A DNA stretch of 64,000 nt from Pyrenophora tritici-repentis (lineage: Eukaryota; Ascomycota; Dothideomycetes; Pleosporales; Pleosporaceae): NCBI RefSeq assembly GCF_003171515.1, contig NC_089392.1, positions 1,488,001-1,552,000 of the forward strand, given 5' to 3'. Positions 10,088 to 18,060 of this stretch are shown in pieces. The position numbers and the translations under genes were made by a program. Numbering within the stretch: the stretch's first letter is position 1; each line of letters opens with the position of its first letter. The notes below the pieces were generated by a model. The model saw nothing but the letters and a program-made list of their open reading frames with translations. It was not told the origin of the DNA and ran no database searches.

Positions 10088-10624
10088 CTATTAGCAGATG
10101 TCTATGATAAACAGCTGTGATAACTTACCAGACTTTTTCTGGGTAAACCGCTTCTCTGAAAGTATATCCCACTCTTTCTCTAGCAGCTTAGCCTGTCTAG
10201 CACTATTTGCTAATTTATACTTAGGCTGTTGCAAAAGCGATTTCTTCAGTTGGTACTTCGCGGAGCGGTCGGCTGTTCTAACGCTTTCAAGTACCTTCTC
10301 CTCTTTATCGAAAAGAGCTTTGCGTTCACGTTGAGCAATAGCACGGGCGCTACCACTCAGAGAGCCAGTATAGGGGACGCTCAAATTGATAGGTCGGCCT
10401 TTTCGTGAACCCCCACTACCTCTTTGATCTAAGATACCGTCAATCTCGTCAGCTTCACACGCAAATCCCTGCTTATATTAGCATAAGCTGTGATAAATGG
10501 CTGTGATTATTACATCGGTAAGCTGCTCCCACTCATCTTGTTCGAACCCAGGCGGAGGTTCAAGTTTGATGGCTGGAACTAGGCCTTCAGGTACGTCGCC
10601 GACTTGCTCTTTCGCGACAGGCAT
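10059..10624 (-). CDS. Spliced gene of unknown function inside the hAT-type element, 159 aa
   Basis: I do not recognise this protein. Exons read 10624-10514, 10468-10129 and 10087-10059 (480 nt, ATG to TAG). The first exon starts MPVAKEQVGDVPEGLVPAIK and is acidic. The second is charged and helical (SARAIAQRERKALFDKEEKV, SARQAKLLEKEWDI) with a basic patch GGSRKGRPINL. Both introns (10513-10469 and 10128-10088) have GT-AG ends and CTAAT branch-like sites. They share the words TTATCACAG/TTTATCA with intron 1 of the H3-like gene. The gene is divergent from the H3-like gene across about 510 bp. It could be a second captured host fragment or a rearranged part of the transposase. Confidence 0.5.
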
Positions 10625-10758
10625 GGCGGGGACTGTGATAATGCGCTGTTGTAAATGGGGTGTTTTCAATGTAGTAAAGAGAGTTATTAGGTGTTGGGAG
10701 TTACTGGGCGTCAGGGGCTGGAGAAATGGGTAGACAGCATTATGCTCACCTAGAAATG

Positions 10759-11086
10759 GTCCGTGCGCTGCTGCCTGCGCTAGCGCGAAAACGCGGAAAT
10801 TACCCAAAATGATCAACACATCGATGATTCCTTCATTTTTGGGCTGTACGCATGCGCGAGCTCGGCGTTTATCACAGCAGTTTAACACGTTTGTATGATA
10901 TGCTCGCTACTGATTTTGCAACAGAAATGGTTGTATGCGATCGTGAAACAGCAAATTACGTCATGCAGTCCGTGCGCTGCTGCCTTTACTAGTGCGGAAA
11001 TCGGGAAATTGCCGTCGCCCAAACTTTCCAGCTACCTAACTCTTTCAGCCTACTACTTTCTTAATTGTCGACCACATTTATCACAG
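10759..11086. promoter_or_regulatory. Duplicated module in the divergent promoter region of the H3-carrying element
   Basis: Two similar blocks begin GTCCGTGCGCTGCTGCC at 10759 and 10968. Each is followed, exactly 109 bp after its start, by TTTATCACAG (10868 and 11077). The middle of the blocks has diverged. The region lies between the start codons of the minus-strand unknown gene (10624) and the H3-like gene (11135), so it probably holds both promoters. Confidence 0.5.
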
Positions 11087-11134
11087 TAATTAATCACATA
11101 CGTCGCCTACGTTCATCATCTACTCTACTACGCA

Positions 11135-11707
11135 ATGGCAAGGACAAAACCACGGCCTAAGGTCACCGGTAAAGCCGGCCGGGGTGGTCCTGATGGCAAG
11201 ACAGTTACTGGCGGCAAGCCGGCTCAGAAGGCCCTTGCTAGTAAGGCTAGACGTCAAGTAGCAGGAAAGTCTACGCGAAAGGCACCTGTAGCTGTTAAGA
11301 AGAAGCGCAAGTTTAAGGCCGGCAGTAGGTTATCACAGTCGTTTATCACAGCTATTTTCTAATTTAGCTTAGCTGTCGCATTACGGGAAATCAAGAGATA
11401 CCAGAGAGGTTTTGAACTACTCTTGCGAAAACTCCCCTTTTCCCGCGTAGTGCGCGAATTTGCACAGGTGCACAAGGCCGATATCCGCTTTCAACGATCT
11501 GCAATCGAAGCTCTTCAGGAAGCTACAGAAGCTTTCTTAGTTGGTTATTTTGAGGGTATAGTCTATCTACCCTATACTATTTTTCATTTAATAACTTTTA
11601 TAGACTGCAACATCAATGCTATTCACGCAAAGAGGGTTACTATTCAAGAGAAGGATTCTCAATTGGCTAGGCGCTACTTTGCGCGCGAGTTACTAGCTTT
11701 TCTCTAG
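11135..11707 (+). CDS. Transposon-borne histone H3-like protein, 158 aa
   Basis: Exons are 11135-11324, 11373-11555 and 11604-11707 (477 nt). The two introns are 48 bp each with GT-AG ends, and splicing restores [13 protein letters not shown] and [14 protein letters not shown] exactly at the H3 landmarks. The histone fold is complete: [51 protein letters not shown]. Loop 1 has canonical length, so it is not CENP-A-like. The tail keeps ARTK at the start but is about 22 residues longer than normal H3 and contains [15 protein letters not shown]. Neither ARKS motif (K9, K27) is present. The C terminus is replaced by [10 protein letters not shown]. It sits inside the terminal repeats of a hAT-type element, so it is a captured and diverged copy. 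Open frames and correct splice sites suggest a recent capture or selection to keep it coding. Confidence 0.88.
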
Positions 11708-11871
11708 ATTATAAGATATATCTAGATACACGTGCTTAAATGCTAGCTGGCGAAGCCTCTGTATATTATAAATGAAACTAGTTAATGCTACACTGTGTTA
11801 ATCTACTGTGATACTATATAAACTTTTCTTTTATTGAAATCTATATTATACATCTTGCAATTTTTTTACTA

Positions 11872-12010
11872 TAACCCAACCCTAACCCATGGTCCGTGCG
11901 ACCCCAACCCAACCCCAACCCAACCCTAAGCTTGGCGCTGACAAATGGGTTGGGGTTGGGTTGGGGTCGCAAAATTTCTAACCCAACCCCAACCACACCC
12001 CGACCCATTT
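11872..12010 (-). repeat. C-rich telomere-like subterminal repeat, right
   Basis: AACCCAACCCTAACCC-type repeats including GGTCCGTGCGACCCC, inverted relative to the left block. A short G-rich piece (11946-11968) sits inside it in the opposite sense, so the block may form hairpins. Confidence 0.8.
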
Positions 12011-12039
12011 GCCAGCGTAGGTTTGATCCATCACATTTA

Positions 12040-12354
12040 GAAACTTCGACGTAGAGGGCTTTTAAACAGCTACTGTTATGTAGCTTGTTAACTAAAACTA
12101 CTTGCTCAGCGAGCTTACAACGCCTAATTTTAGAGAGATAATAAGATTTGCTAACCTAGAGGCAGAGGCAGCGTTGTGGGTAAGTAATACCAGCGTTTCT
12201 ACCTTTGTAATAAGGTTGTTCCGGTCTATATAACCGCAAGTTGTTAACACCCTGTTAGGCTCAGTAAGCAAAATACACGTAAGCTTTAATAGCTAGACAA
12301 CAAAGGGTGGTAAACGTGGCTTCTTTAGAGTAGTCGCTCACTTTACCGACGCAG
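12040..12354 (+). pseudogene. Decayed hAT transposase fragment
   Basis: One frame reads LLSELTTPNFREIIRFANLE, LWVSNTSVSTFVIRLF, GSVSKIHVSFNS and TKGGKRGFFRVVAHFTDA. It is clearly homologous to residues of the intact hAT transposase around its DGWTTKGGKRG motif. Several TAG/TAA codons replace Trp or Gln, consistent with RIP-like decay. The H3-carrying element inserted at its left edge and a solo LTR cuts it on the right. Confidence 0.8.
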
Positions 12355-12521
12355 TGTGAGGGATCGATCAAGAAAGATTGGATTTGACAAGATACAAGCT
12401 ATCGAGCTATCTACGTTGTGAGCCCGAACTTATGCTGTGGGCGCCAAGGCGCTAGTCCGATAAGATAAGGATCTTATCGATATGGGGGCCATGGGCCGAG
12501 CGAGTCTATGGATCCGTAACA
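12355..12521. repeat. Solo-LTR-like 167-bp repeat, copy A
   Basis: Starts TGTGAGGGATCG and ends CCGTAACA, so it has TG..CA ends. It is identical by eye to the reverse complement of 17889-18055. The flanking five bases (CGCAG and CCTAC) do not match, so one flank has been lost or recombined. It interrupts the decayed hAT transposase. Confidence 0.8.
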
Positions 12522-12604
12522 CCTACTAACTAACTCTATTATTACGTGCCTAGTTACTACACTATAATAGCTTGGTAATGCACTACGCGTAGTAGTTAGG
12601 TAGG
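12522..12604. repeat. Short imperfect palindrome
   Basis: CCTACTAACTA at the left mirrors TAGTTAGGTAGG at the right over 83 bp. It may be a tiny MITE or a foldback; no target duplication was found. The following 12605-12657 shows nothing recognisable. Confidence 0.35.
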
Positions 12605-12662
12605 AGACATTACACCTGCAGCCAGCAATAATATTTACTTAGTCAACTTTAGACTCGACGTG

Positions 12663-12878
12663 TGTCAGATAATAGCACTGTTGAAGATGAGAGCGTACAG
12701 ACGCTGGGTTAGACTAGCGCGACCCGGCATCTGAGAGAGCCAATCGGATCACAGGAAGGCTTGGCACCCCCCAGGTGTGCCCACAACCGTAGACAGAACC
12801 AACAAACAATCAACAATCAATATCATCACCATTATTACCTATTTCATCAGTATTCCAGATGAGAGTGAATATCTGACA
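12663..12878 (+). repeat. 5' LTR of copia element
   Basis: 216 bp, TGTCAGATAATAG to GAATATCTGACA, identical by eye to 17628-17843. Confidence 0.95.
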
Positions 12879-12913
12879 ATTAAGAGTCTCACTATCTTTA
12901 CCTACCTACCAAA

Positions 12914-14174
12914 ATGACGACATTTACCACCCGCGACGCGACCGTGACTTTACGCGACCAGTCAGACTACACCGGTTGGATGCTACAACTGCAAGCGCGT
13001 TGCATAGCACACAATATTTGGGATAAGATTGACCCAAAGACTACTACTCACTTCTGGCATCGAAGAGCCAGGAAGACTTAGCGAACTATCGAACAGCGGA
13101 CAGAAAGCGTTTAAAGAAGACCTCGAGTACTATCGCATGTCGATGGAGCAGTACAAAAGCGACCGACACCAATACGAAAAGGAGCAGTCAAGCTTCCAGC
13201 ACATCATGACCCTGATTCAATCAAGCGTGTCACCGCACCTACTACGCACATGCTGTCTCCCAGACAAGACACTTCGCGAGTGGATTATAAACTTGAAGCT
13301 TACAGTTGGAGTGAGCGATCGCACCGAGAAGGAGCGAGCTAGAGAAAGATACCTAGCATCCCTCAAACCAATGAGGACCCCAAATCAATGGGACACGTGG
13401 CTGGCGGAATATGACCAAGCCGCCACGGAAGCTGAAGTATACAGCGTACCAGAAGTGTCACAACTTGATGCGATGTCAAAGGACTTTCTGGTGGCCGTCC
13501 AGAAAACAGCACCTATCTGGGCCGTAAACTTCCAAGAGAACGGACGATGGGCAGCTGGGATGAGCCGAAAGGAGATGATGAATCGGTTCCGAGAGCACAT
13601 GATGATGCACCATCCCCTTTTTAGATCAGGGAAGCACAAAGCAGCTATGGCAGCTTACGATGAAAGCACACATGATGATACAACTCTCGCTGGAGGTGCA
13701 TCCTACCAGCCACTGCGCGGGACGCCGAGCAGTGGGGTCACCGCGCCATCTACCAACTTGAATCCGGGGAATACCTCGCAAACAAAGTATCGGGGACGTC
13801 CTCGTAAACAACCACAAACCTCACGAGCCATGAGAAAGCCAGCACAGAAGCGGTCCTCAGCGCAAAGTGAAGGGACTACCTCCGGGCAGAAATGCCCAGC
13901 GTGTTATCAATATCATGAACTCAGAGCATGCTACTATGTCAATCCAGACCTAGCGCCAGAGTGGTGGACACCAAATGAAGCTACAAATGAACTAATCCCG
14001 TACACGCACGCCAGCTCTGAAACAATCACATACACCAACGCCGGAGTACTCTCAGTCACCAATCGAATGACTAGAAGGCCGAAAGATTACGGACGTAGAC
14101 GCCGCGTTCACTACCATCGCACGGAGTGGGACAGCCGAGCACACGTACCCTCTCGCACGATCATTCATTCTTGA
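12914..14174 (+). pseudogene. copia Gag region with two frame breaks
   Basis: Gag starts at 12914 (MTTFTTRDATVTLRDQSDYT). The frame is lost near 13050 (stop after HFWHRRARKT) and continues one frame over with LLASKSQEDLANYRTADRKR. It shifts again near 13112 into the long frame EDLEYYRMSMEQYKSDRHQY. Both breaks are explained by a single missing base, in a CC and a TTT run. A zinc-knuckle-like CPACYQYHELRAC lies near the end, which stops at 14174. The pol frame that follows is +1 relative to this frame. The breaks could be inherited, real inactivation or sequencing errors. Confidence 0.82.
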
Positions 14175-17100
14175 TTCAGGAGCGACGTGCCACATCACAA
14201 ACAATCCAGATCGGATATACAACTACCGCCCGTCATCATTAGGAGACTACATATGGGCTGGTAGTATAAAGATTTGGATACGGGGATACGGGACCACAGA
14301 CATCACGCTGCAACATCAGCATAGGACAACAAAGCTAGTGCTGCGAGATGTGGCAATCTGCCCAGAGATCGTATGCAATCTAGTGTCCTTCCGACTGCTA
14401 CGGCAGAGAGGAATCTGGTGGGATACCAAATCAAACCCAACCAACCTACGAGGACCAGACGATCAAGTTATTGGCAACCTCTTAGAAAATTTTGGCCAGT
14501 GGGTATTAGAGTACAATCCTCTAGCCCAGGCATTTGTCCACACAAAAGCCATCACAGCACGCACGCAGCGAGGACCAAAGAAGGCCTCAGCGATGCTGTG
14601 GCACAAGAGACTCGGCCACCCGGGACCAGCAGCAATCGAGCATCTCGTGCAGCAGTCTGAGGGGGTGCGAGTTCAAGGGGTGACGACAGTACAATGCGAC
14701 TCCTGCGGAAGAGCCAAGTCCAAGAGACAGATACGACGCCTACCGCGAACAAACGACGAAGGCCCAGGAGAGCGACTTGCTATCGACTTCCATACATACG
14801 AAGTCCAGGCGATCACAAAAGAGAAGAGCCAAATGCTCATTACCGATCGTTTCTCAGGCCTCCAATGGGACTTATACTTTACCGACAACCGGACAGCCAA
14901 GTCTATTATCCGGCTGCTCACAACTTTCTTCTCATTTATGAAGAACCATTACAATATATCCGTTAAGACCATAGAGTCTGACAACGAGATCACAACTGTT
15001 AAGCCAGATGTCGAGCGATGGCTGGCAACACAGGGCATCAGAGTCGAGCCCTCAGCCCCAGACACACAGGCACAAAACGGTGGAGCCGAGCGCTCAGGGG
15101 GTGTGAACAAGGAGAAGGCACGCGCAATGCGACTTGACGCCAATCTCTCTTGGGAATTGTGGCCAGAAATCACTCGAGCCGCAGTCTATCTCTACAACAG
15201 AACCCCAAACTACAACAATCACTGGAAGACACCATACGAAGTCTTCTTCACACGAGTAGCTTTTAGCAACGGAATAGTCACATCTCTCCGAAAACCAAAC
15301 CTCACTCATCTTAAGGCATATGGCTGCAAAGCTTTCGCCATGACAGACGACACCCACAGAGGGAAGTCGCGCCTACAACGCCTCGACCCAAAGGCATGGA
15401 TCGGATACCTAGTCGGATACCGGTCATCAAACATCTACCGAATCTGGATACCGTCACTCGCCAAAGTGATAAGCACTAGAGACGTTGTCTTCGACGAACA
15501 GTCAATCTTCGATGGCAAAACCGAAGACCTAATGGACAACCTCATGCACAATACGCTAGAAGAAATTGCGACACACGTGAGGACCATTGAGCTGCCAACA
15601 CCAGCGCAGCAACCAGAGACGGAGTCTTTCTATGAGGACAGTCCACCGGAGGAGTCACTCGCTCAGGACAGCGAGGGCGACCAGCCAGGATACTATCAAG
15701 GGAGAAAAATCCGGGACAGCTACCCGACACCTCCGGCGACACCGCCACCCGCAGCGTTGCTCGCGCGGCTAATGGCAGGAGCATCGCTAGATGAGAAGGA
15801 TCGACAAGGAACCCCTAAGACTGCCCCATGGGCAGCAGCGTTCATGGCGGGTACCCAGGCCGGAAAGGTTGGAGAATACAGAGGAGTAGCTATGGACAAG
15901 GCTGCGATTGTGAGAATGCTCGCCAAAGGCTTGAAGCCCCATCGCAGTCAGCTACCACCTCTGCCAACATGCCGAACTAAGCTTGAGGACCACCCAATGG
16001 GAGAACTATTCAAAGAAGCAGAACAGTCCCATCTGGCAAGCCACCATCAAATGAACTCATGGACAGAGATCCCTATAAAGAAAATCAAGCAAACAGGACA
16101 ACAAATCCTGGACTGCATGTGGGTATACACCTACAAACTTGACAAGCATCACCGACTACTCAAGTGCAAGGCACGACTAGTCGTCCGCGGTGATCAGCAG
16201 CGAAACATCACATCGCAAGACACCTACGCGGCAACACTCGCAAGCCGGTCGTTCCGAATGCTAACCGCAATTGCGGCAAAGTACGACCTAGAGCTCAAAC
16301 AGTACGACGTGGCAAACGCCTTCGTGCATGCGACAATAGACCGAGAAGTATTCATGAGAATGCCACGCGGCCATCAGAAGCCAGGTACTATACTCAAGCT
16401 TAACAAGGCATTGTATGGACTGCGCATATCCCCGCTCCTCTGGCAGAAAGAGTTCACAAGCACTCTCAAAGAACTCGGTTTCCAAGAAGTACCGCACGAG
16501 CCCTGCTGTCTCATCAAAGGCGGCATCATTATCTTCTTCTACGTGGACGACATCATACTAGCATACCACAAAGACATGGAGCAATCCGCCCAGCAGGCAA
16601 TTGCCCGCCTACAGGAGAAGTACCTCTTCACAGGAGGAAATGACCTACAATGGTTCCTCGGCGTCGAGATCATCAGAGATCGCAAATCAAGGACGATCCA
16701 ACTGTCGCAGGCGGCCTACGCAGACAAGATCAGTAGACTGGCCGACCGTACCGACATTAGACACGACACGCCGATGGCGACTGCCGAGCTACTCCCTAGA
16801 GATGGGCTCGCCTGCCCATCAGAGATCAACAAATACCAGCGCAAGATAGGCTCACTCCTCTTCGCAGCTGTAACTACCAGACCAGACATCGCCTTTGCGA
16901 CGTCGCGGCTCGCCCGCTTTCTCTCCAATCCAGGACTAGAGCACCACAACGCTGCCGACCGTGTTCTTCTATATCTACTAGCGACAAAACACCTCGCGCT
17001 ACAACTTGGAGGAGGCACTGGACTGCAGATAGCCAGCGACGCCTCCTTTGCCGACAATACCCTAGACAGGAAGAGCTCACAAGGCTACGCGATTAAGCTC

Positions 17101-17577
17101 TTTAATGGACTCATCGCATGGAAAGCAAACAAACAAGACACTGTTACAACATCAACGACAGAAGCCGAGCTTCTCGCCCTGTCTCAAGTGGCTAAGGAAG
17201 CTCTATTCCTGTCCCGTCTCCTCAAGGAGCTGAACATCCAGCTTGACACCCCTAGTATCACTATTCAATGCGACAACAAACAGACTATTCGCCTAGTCAC
17301 CGAGGAGGTCTCAAAGCTTCAAACCAAACTCAGACATGTCGACATACACAATCACTGGATCAGACAGGAGGTGTCGACAGGCCGGATCTCCGTAGAGTAC
17401 ATACCTACCGCGGATATGATCGCCGACGGTCTCACCAAATCATTGCCACCAAACAAATGGCCAGAATTCCTAGAACAACTAGGACTAGTCCCCGCTAAGG
17501 AAATCCTGGCGAGAAACTCGGCACCGCTCGAAGAAATTCAAGAGAAACTTGAAAATCTCGTGGTAAGCCTTGAGTAG
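14164..17577 (+). CDS. copia Pol polyprotein, open
   Basis: The pol frame contains an aspartic protease motif FILDSGATCHI at 14164 and stays open to the TAG at 17575. An ATG is not needed if pol is made by frameshifting from gag. Domains in order: GAG-pre-integrase zinc module (LWHKRLGHPGP, then CDSCGRAKSKR), integrase core with catalytic Asp in AIDFHTY, Asp in IESDNE and Glu in NGGAERSGG, reverse transcriptase (KARLVVRGDQQ, LKQYDVANAFVHA, FFYVDDIIL near 16540) and RNase H (IASDASFADN, STTEAELLAL). All key acidic residues are present. The C terminus ends just before the polypurine tract. Confidence 0.93.
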   Translation, partial: FILDSGATCHITNNPDRIYNYRPSSLGDYIWAGSIKIWIRGYGTTDITLQHQHRTTKLVLRDVAICPEIVCNLVSFRLLRQRGIWWDTKSNPTNLRGPDDQVIGNLLENFGQWVLEYNPLAQAFVHTKAITARTQRGPKKASAMLWHKRLGHPGPAAIEHLVQQSEGVRVQGVTTVQCDSCGRAKSKRQIRRLPRTNDEGPGERLAIDFHTYEVQAITKEKSQMLITDRFSGLQWDLYFTDNRTAKSIIRLLTTFFSFMKNHYNISVKTIESDNEITTVKPDVERWLATQGIRVEPSAPDTQAQNGGAERSGGVNKEKARAMRLDANLSWELWPEITRAAVYLYNRTPNYNNHWKTPYEVFFTRVAFSNGIVTSLRKPNLTHLKAYGCKAFAMTDDTHRGKSRLQRLDPKAWIGYLVGYRSSNIYRIWIPSLAKVISTRDVVFDEQSIFDGKTEDLMDNLMHNTLEEIATHVRTIELPTPAQQPETESFYEDSPPEESLAQDSEGDQPGYYQGRKIRDSYPTPPATPPPAALLARLMAGASLDEKDRQGTPKTAPWAAAFMAGTQAGKVGEYRGVAMDKAAIVRMLAKGLKPHRSQLPPLPTCRTKLEDHPMGELFKEAEQSHLASHHQMNSWTEIPIKKIKQTGQQILDCMWVYTYKLDKHHRLLKCKARLVVRGDQQRNITSQDTYAATLASRSFRMLTAIAAKYDLELKQYDVANAFVHATIDREVFMRMPRGHQKPGTILKLNKALYGLRISPLLWQKEFTSTLKELGFQEVPHEPCCLIKGGIIIFFYVDDIILAYHKDMEQSAQQAIARLQEKYLFTGGNDLQWFLGVEIIRDRKSRTIQLSQAAYADKISRLADRTDIRHDTPMATAELLPRDGLACPSEINKYQRKIGSLLFAAVTTRPDIAFATSRLARFLSNPGLEHHNAADRVLLYLLATKHLALQLGGGTGLQIASDASFADNTLDRKSSQGYAIKLFNGLIAWKANKQDTVTTSTTEAELLALSQVAKEALFLSRLLKELNIQLDTPSITIQCDNKQTIRLVTEEVSKLQTKLRHVDIHNHWIRQEVSTGRISVEYIPTADMIADGLTKSLPPNKWPEFLEQLGLVPAKEILARNSAPLEEIQEKLENLVVSLE

Positions 17578-17627
17578 GACTAAGTGCCCAGCTTGCAAGC
17601 GTCAAGAGCGTCCAAGCTGAAGGGGTG

Positions 17628-17843
17628 TGTCAGATAATAGCACTGTTGAAGATGAGAGCGTACAGACGCTGGGTTAGACTAGCGCGACCCGGCATCTGAG
17701 AGAGCCAATCGGATCACAGGAAGGCTTGGCACCCCCCAGGTGTGCCCACAACCGTAGACAGAACCAACAAACAATCAACAATCAATATCATCACCATTAT
17801 TACCTATTTCATCAGTATTCCAGATGAGAGTGAATATCTGACA
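17628..17843 (+). repeat. 3' LTR of copia element
   Basis: 216 bp, identical by eye to the 5' LTR, followed by target duplication ACGTG at 17844-17848. Confidence 0.95.
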
Positions 17844-17888
17844 ACGTGCGACCTAACATCTAGATCTTGCAAAGCGACTTATAGCTAG

Positions 17889-18055
17889 TGTTACGGATCC
17901 ATAGACTCGCTCGGCCCATGGCCCCCATATCGATAAGATCCTTATCTTATCGGACTAGCGCCTTGGCGCCCACAGCATAAGTTCGGGCTCACAACGTAGA
18001 TAGCTCGATAGCTTGTATCTTGTCAAATCCAATCTTTCTTGATCGATCCCTCACA
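17889..18055. repeat. Solo LTR, 167 bp, copy B
   Basis: TGTTACGG to CCCTCACA with a perfect 5-bp duplication GCTAG at 17884-17888 and 18056-18060, typical of a solo LTR. It is the exact inverse of 12355-12521. No internal region of the parent element is in the window. Confidence 0.85.
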
Positions 18056-18060
18056 GCTAG

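Larger units (their letters stand above)
9424..12018. mobile_element. Non-autonomous hAT-type element carrying a histone H3-like gene
   Basis: The ends are a 16-bp inverted repeat, ACGCTGGCAAATGGGT (9426 onward) and ACCCATTTGCCAGCGT (ending 12018). The 8-bp word AGGTTTGA stands directly outside at 9416-9423 and 12019-12026, a hAT-size target duplication; the left end has two extra Ts before the repeat. Inside the ends lie G-rich (left) and C-rich (right) telomere-like repeats. The 2.6-kb body holds only the C-terminal dimerisation part of a hAT transposase on the minus strand, an unknown spliced gene on the minus strand and a spliced H3-like gene on the plus strand. It therefore looks like a transposase-deficient element that captured host sequence. 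Confidence 0.82.
12663..17843 (+). mobile_element. Full-length Ty1/copia LTR retrotransposon
   Basis: The 5.18-kb element has 216-bp LTRs at both ends that look identical, a 5-bp target duplication ACGTG (12658-12662 and 17844-17848), and the copia domain order protease, integrase, reverse transcriptase, RNase H. A purine-rich tract (TGAAGGGGTG, 17618-17627) precedes the 3' LTR. The bases just after the 5' LTR (ATTAAGAGTCTC) do not resemble a tRNA-iMet primer site, and I cannot name the primer. Identical LTRs argue for a recent insertion, but the gag frame is broken. Confidence 0.95.

Noticed and set aside
11135..11707. Centromeric H3 (CENP-A)
   Set aside because: Loop 1 is of normal H3 length and the fold text is close to canonical H3.
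14338..14340. Separate start codon for copia pol
   Set aside because: The frame is open well upstream and includes the protease motif at 14164, so pol begins before this point.
12355..18055. A single large transposon bounded by the 167-bp inverted repeats
   Set aside because: Copy B has its own 5-bp duplication on both sides and TG..CA ends, so the copies are better explained as independent solo LTRs.
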